Source: CAZMNY01 sp964635375
Lineage (GTDB): Bacteria; Planctomycetota; Planctomycetia; Pirellulales; Pirellulaceae
NCBI GenBank assembly: GCA_964635375.1
Contig: CAZWOU010000002.1
Coordinates: forward strand, 1-64,000
DNA: 64,000 nt
Reading direction: 5' to 3'
Shown here: piece after piece, positions 8,701 through 17,327 of the stretch
Layout of the letters: the number at the start of each line of letters is the position of its first letter
Position numbering within the stretch: the first letter of the stretch is position 1
Translations under genes and position numbers: made by a program
Notes under the pieces: model-generated
Database searches by the model: none
Seen by the model: only the letters and a program-made list of their open reading frames with translations
What the model was told of the DNA's origin: nothing

Positions 8701-8832
8701 TAGGCCCGGCAAGACCACAGCCCTGAAAGGGCGCAACACGCCAGCCCAGGGAAGCGAAACGGCGAAGCCGCGAGCGCCGCCCTGGGTTCGGTTTGGTTCG
8801 TTAGGCCCGACAAGACCAGCCCTGAAAGGGCG
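8701..8832. repeat. Composite palindromic repeat element
   Basis: Two near-identical 31-33-bp direct copies (8701-8733 and 8802-8832) each contain a GCCCT-GAA-AGGGC hairpin. They bracket an inner inverted repeat with CCCAGGG (8745-8751) and CCCTGGG (8780-8786). It fills the transketolase-to-permease intergenic space on the minus strand and may act as a terminator or a REP-like element. Confidence 0.75.
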
Positions 8833-8840
8833 GCTGGCGT

Positions 8841-10892
8841 CTAAACCGAGGCAATTGCCTTCTTGGCTGCAATCACGACCTGTTCGCTTGTGATGCCAAA
8901 ATGTTCGTAGAGTGTTTGGAAAGGCGCGGAGGCTCCGTAACCGGACATGCCGACGAATTCGCCGTCGAGCCCCAGGTACTGATCCCAGCCTTGCCGGATG
9001 CCGGCTTCGACGCCAACGCGGGCGCGAACTCCCATGGGCAGCACGCTTTCTCGATAGTCGCTTTCTTGTTCGTTGAACAACTCGAAGCAAGGCATGCTGA
9101 CAACACGGGCTTTGACGCCTTCCGCTGCGAGCGATTCGAATGCTTCGATGCAGAGGAACAATTCACTGCCGGTGCCGATCAGAATCACATCCGCTTTGCC
9201 GTCCTCGGCGTCGATCAGCACATAGCCGCCTCGATGGGCGCCGGAGACGCTCTGGAATCGCGATCGATCGAGGGTGGGCAAGCTCTGTCGAGTCAGCACC
9301 ATAGCGGTCGGCTGGCGCTGGTTTGCTATCGCGGTGCGATAGCAGGCTGAGACTTCGTTGGCGTCTCCGGGGCGCATCACCAACAGTCCCGGTAGGGCTC
9401 GGCAGGCCGCCAGATGCTCCACTGGCTGATGGGTGGGCCCGTCCTCGCCCAGACCAATCGAGTCGTGGGTGAGCACGTACAAAACGGGTTGATGCATGAG
9501 GCAGGCGAGTCGCATGGAGGGCCGCATGTAATCGGTGAACACGAAAAACGTACCGCCGTAGGGACGCAGTCCGCTGAGCGACATGCCATTGCAAATCGCG
9601 GCCATGCTATGCTCGCGAATCCCGAAGTGAAACACCCGACCGCCGTAATTGCCGGGCCCGAACTCGCCCGCATCGGGATCGCTCATGTTGGTGACGTTCG
9701 ACGGCGCCAAATCAGCGGACCCTCCGACCATCCAAGGGAAGTTCGGCGCGATTGCGTTGATGAGTTTGCCGGACGTCGCACGAGTCGCCATTCCCTTGGC
9801 GTCGGGCTCAAAGGTGGGGATGTCGCGGTCCCAACCGTCCGGGAGCCGTCCGCTCCAGAGACTAATCAGTTCGCTCGCGGGGCCGGGATTGGCTTCTCGA
9901 TAGGCCGCCCAGGCTGAATTCCATTCGCCGCGCGACTCGCGTCCTCGCGCGCCGATCCCCTCTTGAAAATGGGGCGGCACTTCAGCGGGCACGAGGAAAT
10001 CCTCATCCGGCCAGCCATAGGCTTCCTTCGTCAACTTGATTTCGTCGACGCCCAGCGGCGCGCCGTGGGCGCCGTGGGTGTTAGCTTTGTTCGGCGAGCC
10101 ATAGCCGATGACGCTGCGAAGCACGATGATCGTCGGTCGGTCATTCGTTTCCAGGAAATTCTGCAGCGCCGCGTCGAGCGAGTCGAGGTCGTTCGCGTCG
10201 TCAACTTGCTGTACATTCCAGCCGAGCGATTCAAATCGCTTACTAACGTTTTCACTGATCGTAAGATCGGTATTGCCTTCGATCGTGATCCGGTTGTCGT
10301 CAAAAATCCAACACAAATTATCGAGTTTTAGATGGCCGGCAACGGACGCCGCCTCGTAGCCGATACCTTCCATAATGTCGCCGTCGCCGCACAACGCGTA
10401 CGTGTTATAGCCAGTTACCTCCTCGCTGTATCGGGCTGAAAGCCACTTGGAGGCGATCGCCATCCCGACGCTGTTGGCGATGCCTTGACCCAAAGGCCCG
10501 GTCGTGGTTTCGATGCCCGCAGCCTCGCTGTACTCGGGGTGACCCGCGCAGGGACTTCCCATTTGACGGAAATTGCGAATGTCTTCGAGCGTGATGGACG
10601 GTCGATCGAGCACCTCGCCATCTTCGTTGACCGCTCGCACGCCAGCAAGAAAAAGTGTTGAGTAGAGTAGCGTGGACGCGTGACCGCAGGAAAGCACAAA
10701 TCGATCTCGGGCAGGCCAAGTTGGATTGGCGGGGTCGTACTTCAAGAAGCGATTCCAAATTACGTAGGCGACAGGCGCGAGCGCCATCGGAGTACCCGGG
10801 TGGCCGCTGTTCGCCTTCTGCACCGCGTCCATCGACAGCGTACGAATCGTGTTGATGGCTAATTGCTGAATCGTGTCTGACGATACCGTCAT
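8841..10892 (-). CDS. tkt: Transketolase
   Basis: Transketolase moves two-carbon ketol units between sugar phosphates in the pentose phosphate pathway, using thiamine diphosphate and a divalent metal. At 683 residues it is full length. Visible motifs are SGHPGTPMALAP (29-40), CGHAS with His71, TGPLGQG (131-137), the thiamine-binding GDGDIMEG (169-176) followed by FDDN, and FGIREHSMAAI with the catalytic Glu of the pyrimidine domain. ATG 10892 starts directly at a normal transketolase N-terminus. The gene stands alone between a DUF1080 gene and the permease. Confidence 0.96.
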   Translation of the reverse strand: MTVSSDTIQQLAINTIRTLSMDAVQKANSGHPGTPMALAPVAYVIWNRFLKYDPANPTWPARDRFVLSCGHASTLLYSTLFLAGVRAVNEDGEVLDRPSITLEDIRNFRQMGSPCAGHPEYSEAAGIETTTGPLGQGIANSVGMAIASKWLSARYSEEVTGYNTYALCGDGDIMEGIGYEAASVAGHLKLDNLCWIFDDNRITIEGNTDLTISENVSKRFESLGWNVQQVDDANDLDSLDAALQNFLETNDRPTIIVLRSVIGYGSPNKANTHGAHGAPLGVDEIKLTKEAYGWPDEDFLVPAEVPPHFQEGIGARGRESRGEWNSAWAAYREANPGPASELISLWSGRLPDGWDRDIPTFEPDAKGMATRATSGKLINAIAPNFPWMVGGSADLAPSNVTNMSDPDAGEFGPGNYGGRVFHFGIREHSMAAICNGMSLSGLRPYGGTFFVFTDYMRPSMRLACLMHQPVLYVLTHDSIGLGEDGPTHQPVEHLAACRALPGLLVMRPGDANEVSACYRTAIANQRQPTAMVLTRQSLPTLDRSRFQSVSGAHRGGYVLIDAEDGKADVILIGTGSELFLCIEAFESLAAEGVKARVVSMPCFELFNEQESDYRESVLPMGVRARVGVEAGIRQGWDQYLGLDGEFVGMSGYGASAPFQTLYEHFGITSEQVVIAAKKAIASV

Positions 10893-11000
10893 GCGGACAA
10901 GTCCTTCTAATTCTCAAGAAAAGATCTGGTATTGGCGGTGAGTCAAGGCGTCCGCCACCGCAGGTTATTCACCTCGAAGCCTACGAATTTGACTGAAACG

Positions 11001-11028
11001 GCTCGAGCGGTTTCAAGACCGTTCGAGC
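11001..11028. other. 11-bp stem hairpin in the transketolase upstream region
   Basis: GCTCGAGCGGT pairs with ACCGTTCGAGC across a TTCAAG loop, with one mismatch. It lies in the 323-bp gap 10893-11215, upstream of transketolase and downstream of the DUF1080 gene. It could be a weak terminator or a regulatory stem; no U-tract follows on either strand. I see nothing else in this gap. Confidence 0.45.
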
Positions 11029-11215
11029 GACTCATGTCGCCCTTTGCTCGCCAAATCAGAGAGAGGCATTGGCAGGCCAGCGGCACACCTTCGCCAAGCG
11101 AAGAACGGCGACGACAGTCATTTCTCCCTTGACGAATTAGGGGCAACCTATTCCTAAACGCAAGAAAACTCTACCCCTGATCGCCCACGGTCGGCGCCGT
11201 CGAGGGCATTAGCAG

Positions 11216-12199
11216 CTACTTTTCGACCACCCAAATATTGCGGTAACGGACTGGGTTGCCGTGGTTCTGCAGGTAGATTGGCCCGTTCGTTGGCCCCGCT
11301 TTGACTCGCGATGCTCGCGTCGTCTTGGGTAGCTCGACATCGCGATGGACGACGACGCCGTTGTGGCGGACAGTCATGCGAGGCTTCTTGGCGACCTTGC
11401 CGTCGTCGTCGTAGACGGCCGCCGTGAAGTCGATGTCGTACGTCTGCCATGTCAATGGAGGGAAGCACATGTTGACGTCCGGATCGCGAGTTTCATAAAT
11501 CCCGCCACACTCGTTGTTCTTCCCTTGCAGTCCGAAAGAGTCGAGCATTTGCACCTCATATCGGCCTTGAACGTAGATTCCGCTGTTGCCCCGACCCTGT
11601 CCCTTTGCTTGGGGTTGGAACGGAAGCCGGAATTCAATGTGAATGGTGTGGTTGCCAAAAGCTTGGGCGCTCTCCACCCCGGGCATCAGCAGTTTGTCAG
11701 CGGTCAGCTTTCCCTTCTTCCACTGGCTCGTGTCCGTGCCGTCGAACAGAACGATGGCGTTCTTGGGAGCCTTCTTGCCGAGCGTGGGACTCTTGCGACT
11801 TTGTTTTTTCAATACGCCGCGCGCCTCCGATTCCTTGGATTCGACGACCAGCACGCCGTCGCGAATGATGCCGACAGCGTGGTCGTTCTCAAATCGTACG
11901 ACATCGCCGTCTCGTTCGCCCTCGGTGGCGTCATGCGGCTCTCCGTTCCATCCAGCGCCGGGCAATCCTCCGCGACGCACGACGGCTCGGAACTTTCCTT
12001 TGCCCATCGCAATAACTTGGACTGCAAGGACAACCTCTTCATCCTCGACTTTGACAGTCCCTTGGTACTCACCTTGCACGGCAAAGTCCTTGTCGGCCTT
12101 TGCTTTCTCTGGGTCGTCGAAGACGGGCGCTTGAGCTGCGGCGGAGGAGGTAATGGCGAGCAGCAACAGACCGGCAATGAGTCGAGGCAGACGTGTCAT
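11216..12199 (-). CDS. Secreted DUF1080 (3-keto-disaccharide hydrolase-like) protein
   Basis: A clear signal peptide (MTRLPRLIAGLLLLAIT, AAA-Q) is followed by a roughly 110-residue beta-rich N-terminal region. The DUF1080 domain (PF06439, concanavalin-like jelly roll) comes next, with the typical IVLFDGTDTSQWKKG, GRGNSGIYVQGRYEVQMLDSF, PPLTWQTYDIDF and GPIYLQNHGNPVRYRNIWV. Many such paralogues occur in planctomycetes and some relatives hydrolyse 3-keto-glycosides. It probably acts in the periplasm on glycans, but the substrate is unknown. ATG 12199 gives the signal peptide directly. Confidence 0.9.
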   Translation of the reverse strand: MTRLPRLIAGLLLLAITSSAAAQAPVFDDPEKAKADKDFAVQGEYQGTVKVEDEEVVLAVQVIAMGKGKFRAVVRRGGLPGAGWNGEPHDATEGERDGDVVRFENDHAVGIIRDGVLVVESKESEARGVLKKQSRKSPTLGKKAPKNAIVLFDGTDTSQWKKGKLTADKLLMPGVESAQAFGNHTIHIEFRLPFQPQAKGQGRGNSGIYVQGRYEVQMLDSFGLQGKNNECGGIYETRDPDVNMCFPPLTWQTYDIDFTAAVYDDDGKVAKKPRMTVRHNGVVVHRDVELPKTTRASRVKAGPTNGPIYLQNHGNPVRYRNIWVVEK

Positions 12200-12301
12200 C
12201 GATGAGAAACTCCTGTTTGAACTTACTTGATCCCTTTTGGTTATCTCGCCATTGTTGCCCCTTCCGGCGCCGGATTCAACGATGCCAGGGCAGATTGCGG
12301 C

Positions 12302-14044
12302 TCAAATTCGCCCTTCTCGCGACCATCCTCGCAAGGCGTAGTAGTCGTCAATGGCGGCTTCGAGCTGCTTTGAGTCAATGATCGCTTGGGGATCATTCGG
12401 CAGGGCCGAGTCGAGAAACCGTGGCGGCAGAGTATCCTCATCCCGCGTCCATCCGACTCGCTGATTGAATCGCTTTTTCGCGGCGACGATGGTATTCGCT
12501 GCAGACTTTAGCTCTTCCGCTTGGTAATCAAACCCGGTCGCCAACCGCAGCATTTGGGCCGCCTCGGCGTAGAAATCGTGCATCGTCCGGCGGATGAACT
12601 TGCAGAGAATCAGCGAGTCCATGATTGCGGCTCGGTCTTCCGATTCGACCGCCCAACGGGCTGATTCGGGGACGAGGCGGCGGCGGTCGCCGACCTCGGA
12701 GAAGTCGACCTCGTAGGCTCCGCTGCGGTTGTGGTCAGCGCCGCGGGCGCCAACAGCCATGCCCAATGCCAAAGTCTGCGCGCCTCGCGGTTCGTAGCCT
12801 GGCATTTCCAATCCCTTCACATGGGCGGCAAAGCTTGCTGAGTTTCCTCCAATGACGCTCGACATGTTGCGGACTCCCGTCGCCAGCAAGTCCCCAACGC
12901 CAACCCTCGCCGCGATCAACTCGATAGCGCGCAGCAGGGCCTCGCCGTCGCCAAATCGAAGCCATGGTTCGTCGAGCAGACCGCGTTGAACACACTCCAT
13001 GGCGAACGCGATCGAACCGCCGCAGCTAATCGTGTCTATTCCCAACGCGTCGCAGCGATTCGAGGCCCGCAAGACCGTTGAGGACTGCGTGATTCCACAA
13101 AGCGGCCCGAGCGCGAAAAGGTTCTCGTATTCGACTCGTACGTTGCGGTTCGCGTCGAGTCGGTAGATATGTTCGCAGCCAATGGTGCAGGCGGCGCACG
13201 AGGATCGCGTCTTCTCGTGGGCCGCGGACAGCGCTTCGGGTGCGAGCGATTCAACGCCATCAATCGCGCCCTTTTGAAAGTTCTCGGTGGGAAGGCAGTT
13301 GAGTCGGTTGAAGGCGAGCAGATTGGCGGCGGTGCCCAGTTCGCGGTACTTAGCGGTTGCCGGCCCAAACGACCGATGTGAGAAATCCTTGGCAAGCTTG
13401 ACAAGATCCCCGGGGGCGGACCACTCGACGGTCTTGTCGCCTCGGACTCCAATGGCCTTGATATTCTTGGCGCCCAGCAAAGCGCCGTGGCCGCCCCTCG
13501 CTGCGTGTCGTCCGTCGTGCGAGACCGAAGCGTAAAGGACTTGTCGTTCACCAGCCGGACCGATCACAGCGAACCGCCAATCCGAGCCGTAGCGGCTCTT
13601 CAACTCGGCTTCCGCCTGGGAACATTCACAGCCCCACAAGTCGCCTGCGGCATCCAAACGACAGGCGCCGTTGTCGATCAACAGCACGGATGGCGACGTC
13701 GCTTTGCCCACCAGGACGATGGCGTCGGCGCCAGTTCGTTTTCCCGCCAGGGCGAATCCGCTGCTGACCAGGGAATCGTTGAAACGACCGGTCAAGGGGC
13801 TTCGGGCCACGAAGGCAAACTTGGCGGAAGTCGTCATCGGGCTTCCGACCAAAGGACTGAAAGCGATTGCCATTGGCGCCTCGGGCAACAAGGCGTCCGC
13901 TTCAATCGATTCGTCTAACAGCAACCGCGCGGCAAGCCCCACGCCGCCGATGTACTCGCGGAGAATGTCCGCGTCAATCGCCTGTTGTCGCAATCGCCCT
14001 TGCCCCAGATCAACCCGATAGAATCGCCCGTGGTTCGCCGGCAT
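12302..14044 (-). CDS. Aldehyde ferredoxin oxidoreductase family protein (tungsten-pterin)
   Basis: AOR-family enzymes oxidise aldehydes to acids with a tungsto-bis-pterin and a 4Fe-4S cluster, passing electrons to ferredoxin. Counting from ATG 14044 (580 aa): the N-terminal GRFYRVDL, YIGGVGLAARLL, SKFAFVARSPLTG-like core, and RGGHGALLGAKNIKAIGV (183-200). The cluster cysteines are in CAACTIGC (C283, C286, C290) with the distal C481 in LILCKFIRR. GARGADHNRSG matches the second pterin-binding region. A GTG at 14056 would abut the upstream stop; the ATG has AGGTG upstream. It follows the YceH gene and lies beside Mo/W cofactor genes. The substrate is unknown; length and motifs are typical. Confidence 0.92.
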   Translation of the reverse strand: MPANHGRFYRVDLGQGRLRQQAIDADILREYIGGVGLAARLLLDESIEADALLPEAPMAIAFSPLVGSPMTTSAKFAFVARSPLTGRFNDSLVSSGFALAGKRTGADAIVLVGKATSPSVLLIDNGACRLDAAGDLWGCECSQAEAELKSRYGSDWRFAVIGPAGERQVLYASVSHDGRHAARGGHGALLGAKNIKAIGVRGDKTVEWSAPGDLVKLAKDFSHRSFGPATAKYRELGTAANLLAFNRLNCLPTENFQKGAIDGVESLAPEALSAAHEKTRSSCAACTIGCEHIYRLDANRNVRVEYENLFALGPLCGITQSSTVLRASNRCDALGIDTISCGGSIAFAMECVQRGLLDEPWLRFGDGEALLRAIELIAARVGVGDLLATGVRNMSSVIGGNSASFAAHVKGLEMPGYEPRGAQTLALGMAVGARGADHNRSGAYEVDFSEVGDRRRLVPESARWAVESEDRAAIMDSLILCKFIRRTMHDFYAEAAQMLRLATGFDYQAEELKSAANTIVAAKKRFNQRVGWTRDEDTLPPRFLDSALPNDPQAIIDSKQLEAAIDDYYALRGWSREGRI

Positions 14045-14056
14045 TATGGTCGTCAC

Positions 14057-14764
14057 CTACGACAGGTCCGATTCGATCTTTTCAACTCGCAGGCGGAGCG
14101 CCGCTAACTCGGCCGCCAATTCCGCCGCGGTCTCCTCCAACGCTGAGTGCCCTTTGGCAGCTGGCGTGGGTGACGAGACGGGAGTCGGCGGAGGGGATTG
14201 GCTGAGCAGTTCCTGTATCCGCCGCAGTTCCGGTTCTTCGTACAGGTTATGCGTGACGATCTGGCCCCGACCGGGCGGCGTCAATTCGATCATCAGTTTC
14301 TTCTCGAGCAGCGACTCGACGACCGGCTTGAGGGCGCCCAAATCGGCGATCGTCTCCATTCTCGACGCGCGGCTCCGCAACTCGCTGAGCGTCTGCTGAC
14401 CGCGCAACAGCAGTTCCGCCATCACGGCGATTTCGTACTTGTTTACGTCTAGCCACTCGTACATCATGTGTTTGTACTTGGCGGCTCTGCCCCCCGCCTG
14501 AACTTCCACCACCGCGCCGATCTCTCTCAATTCGTCCAAGACGAGCAACACATCATCCGCTTCGATCTTCATTTGCGGCGATCGGTTGCTTTTCTGATTC
14601 GCGGCCGTTGTGATTGCGTTGAGCGTCATTGGGTAGCCGTCGGGCGTGGTCTTGGCCTTCTCAACCAAGACCCCAATCACGCGGCGTTGACGATAATCAA
14701 GCGGTTGCCAGGAGCCCGTCTCGGGTTGCTCGATTGGGTCAGGATTGGTCGCGTCGTAACTCAT
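14057..14764 (-). CDS. YceH/DUF480 family protein
   Basis: The sequence LDYRQRRVIGVLVEKAKTTP, DGYPMTLNAITTAANQKSNR and RAAKYKHMMYEWL is diagnostic of the YceH/DUF480 family (PF04337), two winged-helix domains of unknown biochemical role. After the core (about residues 20-190) there is a proline-rich linker and a C-terminal coiled coil (AAELAAELAALRLRVEKIES) also seen in relatives. ATG 14764 gives the usual N-terminus; a start at 14830 is also open. It sits 12 bp before the AOR gene and may share its transcript, although a functional link is not established. Confidence 0.88.
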   Translation of the reverse strand: MSYDATNPDPIEQPETGSWQPLDYRQRRVIGVLVEKAKTTPDGYPMTLNAITTAANQKSNRSPQMKIEADDVLLVLDELREIGAVVEVQAGGRAAKYKHMMYEWLDVNKYEIAVMAELLLRGQQTLSELRSRASRMETIADLGALKPVVESLLEKKLMIELTPPGRGQIVTHNLYEEPELRRIQELLSQSPPPTPVSSPTPAAKGHSALEETAAELAAELAALRLRVEKIESDLS

Positions 14765-15001
14765 ATGTGGCGTAGTCTCAAGTTTCTTGGTGGAAAGAGG
14801 TTCTTGGTGGAAAAGCCGATCGAGCTGCATTGTTACGGCGGCACGGTCTGCAAATCAAGCACCCCTGATGTTATGCTGGCGCCAAAGGCAACTCGGCCAC
14901 GCGGACTTACAGGTTGTTCGCGCGATCCGTAGCCGACTGCCGCTCCGTGCAAGTTGCGACACGGTGCGGAAGAAGGCGACGATTGGCAGCCAACCGCACA
15001 A

Positions 15002-15013
15002 CGTTAATTAACG
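15002..15013. promoter_or_regulatory. Perfect 12-bp palindrome just before the MoaD-like start
   Basis: CGTTAATTAACG is its own reverse complement and ends 4 bp before the ATG at 15018, where a ribosome site would be expected. No Shine-Dalgarno sequence is seen, so this may be an operator over a start with little or no leader. It stands in the divergent region between the YceH and MoaD-like genes. Confidence 0.4.
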
Positions 15014-15017
15014 CCTC

Positions 15018-15299
15018 ATGATAATCCGCATCGAACTGTTTGGGGTCGCCAGGCATTTGGCGGGCGTCAGCATGCTCGAGCTGAAAATGGCCGACTGCGA
15101 CGAATCCGTTTCCCTGGGGCGCGTGCTTCGCGCGCTCGCGCTGCAACAGCCCGGCCTGTCTGGCGAGTGTATTGTCGATGGGGCCTTGGGACCATCGTTT
15201 GTGGCTAATCTGGGGGGCGAGCGTTTTGTTCGCGACCCCAAGACGATGATCCAGCAGGGCCAAGACTTAATTGTCTTTTCCGCCGACGCCGGCGGCTAG
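15018..15299 (+). CDS. moaD: MoaD/ThiS-like sulfur carrier protein
   Basis: This 93-residue ubiquitin-like protein begins MIIRIELFGVARHLAG, a typical MoaD beta-strand start, and ends in the ...FSADAGG diglycine tail that is thiocarboxylated to deliver sulfur. In molybdopterin synthase MoaD gives two sulfurs to precursor Z; MoaD-like proteins are also common next to tungsten AOR genes. No MoaE or MoeB is nearby, so ThiS-like or tungsten-pterin-specific use cannot be excluded. It is the first gene of a plus-strand set with the FwdD- and FwdB-like genes. Confidence 0.85.
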   Translation: MIIRIELFGVARHLAGVSMLELKMADCDESVSLGRVLRALALQQPGLSGECIVDGALGPSFVANLGGERFVRDPKTMIQQGQDLIVFSADAGG

Positions 15300-15447
15300 G
15301 CGGCCGCCGCGGTTTGAAGCGCGACAAGGCGGCGGGTTCGAGCCCACCCTTTCAGAATCGGGGCTGGGCGATCACAATGCAGATGCGGCTGACACGGTGG
15401 CGCAACACCACTTTCTTCATGTAATATGTTCATCGGACGCTTGGTCA

Positions 15448-15822
15448 ATGGCCGAAGTCTTTGTATTAATACCGGGCCGGACCAGCGCTCAAGGGGCTGG
15501 CATCAGCGAGGGCAAGTTCGAAAAAAACTACATTCGCGAAACCACCAGCTTGCAAATGGCGCCCGAAGACATGACGCGATTGGGCTTGGCCGAAGCCGAT
15601 TGGGTGCGGCTGACCAGCGAGTCGGGGGGGGTGAGCGTGCAAGTTTACGCGGCCAAGAAAGATGAACTTCCGCCGGGACTCCTTTTCATTGCCTATGGCG
15701 ACGCATCCAGTCGCTTAATGGGGGCCGACACCCATGGTTCGGGGATGCCCACGAGCAAGGGGTTCGACGTGGAAGTCGAATTGACAGACCCGCCGCAGGA
15801 CGATCCGTTGGACGAAGGCTAA
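15448..15822 (+). CDS. FwdD-like subunit (molybdopterin dinucleotide-binding domain)
   Basis: The 124-residue protein starts MAEVFVLIPGRTSAQG and contains SLQMAPEDMTRLGLAEADWV, LPPGLLFIAYGDASSRLMG and DTHGSGMPTSKGFDVEVEL. This matches the small D subunit of formylmethanofuran dehydrogenase (FwdD/FmdD), equivalent to the C-terminal cap that holds the bis-pterin cofactor in DMSO-reductase-type enzymes. ATG 15448 fits family length; the frame is open further upstream to 15271 but that part has no family match. It precedes the FwdB-like gene by 128 bp. Its presence implies that the neighbouring B subunit still binds a metal-pterin. Confidence 0.88.
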   Translation: MAEVFVLIPGRTSAQGAGISEGKFEKNYIRETTSLQMAPEDMTRLGLAEADWVRLTSESGGVSVQVYAAKKDELPPGLLFIAYGDASSRLMGADTHGSGMPTSKGFDVEVELTDPPQDDPLDEG

Positions 15823-15950
15823 GCGGGGTATGCAAATGACTGCACAGCCGACACGCGGCCATCGCTTGCCTGATCCAACGATGCACGGATTGCCAACCTC
15901 GCATTCATTGCCAAGCATCGCTTAGTCTACGCCCTGACGAGGAGTTGCTG

Positions 15951-17327
15951 ATGTCGCCAAGAGAAACAACTTCGGACGAGAACGCCGACTTGCGGATTGT
16001 GGAGGACGCCGCCTGCACGTTTTGCGGTTGCGTTTGCGACGACATTGAATTGCATGTAAAAGGCCATTCGATCGTCAAAGCTAAGCGAGCCTGCGTGCTC
16101 GGTTCGGCTTGGTTCTTGAACCACAAGATCGAGGACCGGCCGTCGTGCACGATACAAGGCGAGCCGGCTTCGTTGTCCGAGGGCATCGAGCGGGCCAGCC
16201 AGATCTTGTCGAGTGCTCGCTATCCCTTGCTGTACGGCCTCAGCGATACAACGACCGAGGCGCAGCGAGTGGCGGTTGCGATAGGCGATTGGATCGGCGC
16301 CAACGTCGATACGACGACGAGTGTCTGTCACGGTCCGTCTGGCATGGCGTTTCAGGCGGTTGGTGAAGTTACTTGCTCTCTTGGTGAAGTTCGCAATCGC
16401 GGCGACATGATTATTTTTTGGGGCGCCAACCCAGCGGAGAGTCATCCTCGCCATTTCACAAGGTACAGCCTGATGCCCAAGGGAATGTTCGTTCCCAACG
16501 GCCGAAAGGACCGAACTTGCGTGGTTGTCGACGTGCGGAAAACCAAGTCCGCCAACGCCGCCGATGTCTTCATCCAGATCAAGCCCAAGAAGGACTTTGA
16601 ATCGATTTGGGCTCTGAGGGCCCTGGCCCAAGGCATTGAACTCGACCCCGTCGTCGTACAACGTGAGACCGGGCAGCCGCTCTCTGTCTGGACGGACTTG
16701 ATGGATCGAATGAAAGCGGCCAGGTTCGGCGTGATCTTTTTTGGAATGGGGTTGACCATGACTCGCGGGAAGCACGCCAACACTGAGGCTCTGCTCGCGC
16801 TGACTCGTGATATGAACAAGCACACTCGGTTCGTCTGCAAAGCGAATCGCGGGCACGGCAACGTCTCAGGCGCGGATCATGTCGTGACTTGGCGCACTGG
16901 CTATCCGTTTGGCGTCAATCTGGCCCGAGGCTACCCGCGTTTCAATCCTGGCGAGTACACCGCGTCAGACGTGCTGGCTCGACGGGAGGCGGACGCGGCC
17001 CTGATCATTGCCGCCGATCCGATGGCCAACTTCAGCCAGGCGGCTCGAGAGCACCTGGGTTCGATACCTTATGTTGCATTTGACCCCAAGGAGACGCCGA
17101 CGACGCGCGCGGCCACGGTTTCATTTAACGTCGCGACCTACGGCATCAACGTTGCCGGAACGGCCTATCGCATGGACGACGTGCCGATCCCGCTTCGCCC
17201 GGCGTTTGAGTCGCCGCTGCCGAGTGACTTGGAGATATTGACGCGAATCGAGAAACGCGTGCGCGAACTCAAGAGGGAATCGCTTCCAGCTCTTTCGCGC
17301 CCGTCTCAGCGTCCTGCAAGAACTTGA
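15951..17327 (+). CDS. fhcB: FwdB/FhcB-like subunit of formylmethanofuran dehydrogenase
   Basis: This 458-residue protein aligns by eye with archaeal FwdB along its length: CTFCGCVCDD near the start, LLYGLSDTTTEAQ, SVCHGPSGMAFQ, FWGANPAESHPRH, FGVIFFGMGLTMTRGKH, RGYPRFNPGEYTASDVL and PTTRAATV. Cys22, Cys25, Cys29 and Cys48 fit the 4Fe-4S ligands. Cys126 fits the tungsten-binding cysteine of FwdB. The family reduces CO2 to formate, or runs the reverse, on a W/Mo bis-pterin. In methylotroph Fhc the B subunit is non-redox. ATG 15951 has GAGGAG 6 bp upstream. The last 59 bp overlap the convergent HD-GYP gene. No ferredoxin-like F/G subunits are in the window. Confidence 0.93.
   Translation: MSPRETTSDENADLRIVEDAACTFCGCVCDDIELHVKGHSIVKAKRACVLGSAWFLNHKIEDRPSCTIQGEPASLSEGIERASQILSSARYPLLYGLSDTTTEAQRVAVAIGDWIGANVDTTTSVCHGPSGMAFQAVGEVTCSLGEVRNRGDMIIFWGANPAESHPRHFTRYSLMPKGMFVPNGRKDRTCVVVDVRKTKSANAADVFIQIKPKKDFESIWALRALAQGIELDPVVVQRETGQPLSVWTDLMDRMKAARFGVIFFGMGLTMTRGKHANTEALLALTRDMNKHTRFVCKANRGHGNVSGADHVVTWRTGYPFGVNLARGYPRFNPGEYTASDVLARREADAALIIAADPMANFSQAAREHLGSIPYVAFDPKETPTTRAATVSFNVATYGINVAGTAYRMDDVPIPLRPAFESPLPSDLEILTRIEKRVRELKRESLPALSRPSQRPART

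Noticed and set aside
8701..8832. CRISPR array
   Set aside because: There are only two copies of the 31-bp unit, with an internal palindrome between them and no cas genes; it fits a REP-like repeat.
15331..15348. tRNA T-arm-like sequence (GGGTTCGAGCCC)
   Set aside because: The 5-bp T-stem pairing fails, and there is no acceptor stem or anticodon arm upstream. It is only a short hairpin.
17269..17327. Frameshift at the end of fhcB as the cause of the overlap
   Set aside because: The family similarity of FhcB runs to about residue 440 and the HD-GYP tail is plausible, so a true overlap is simpler.
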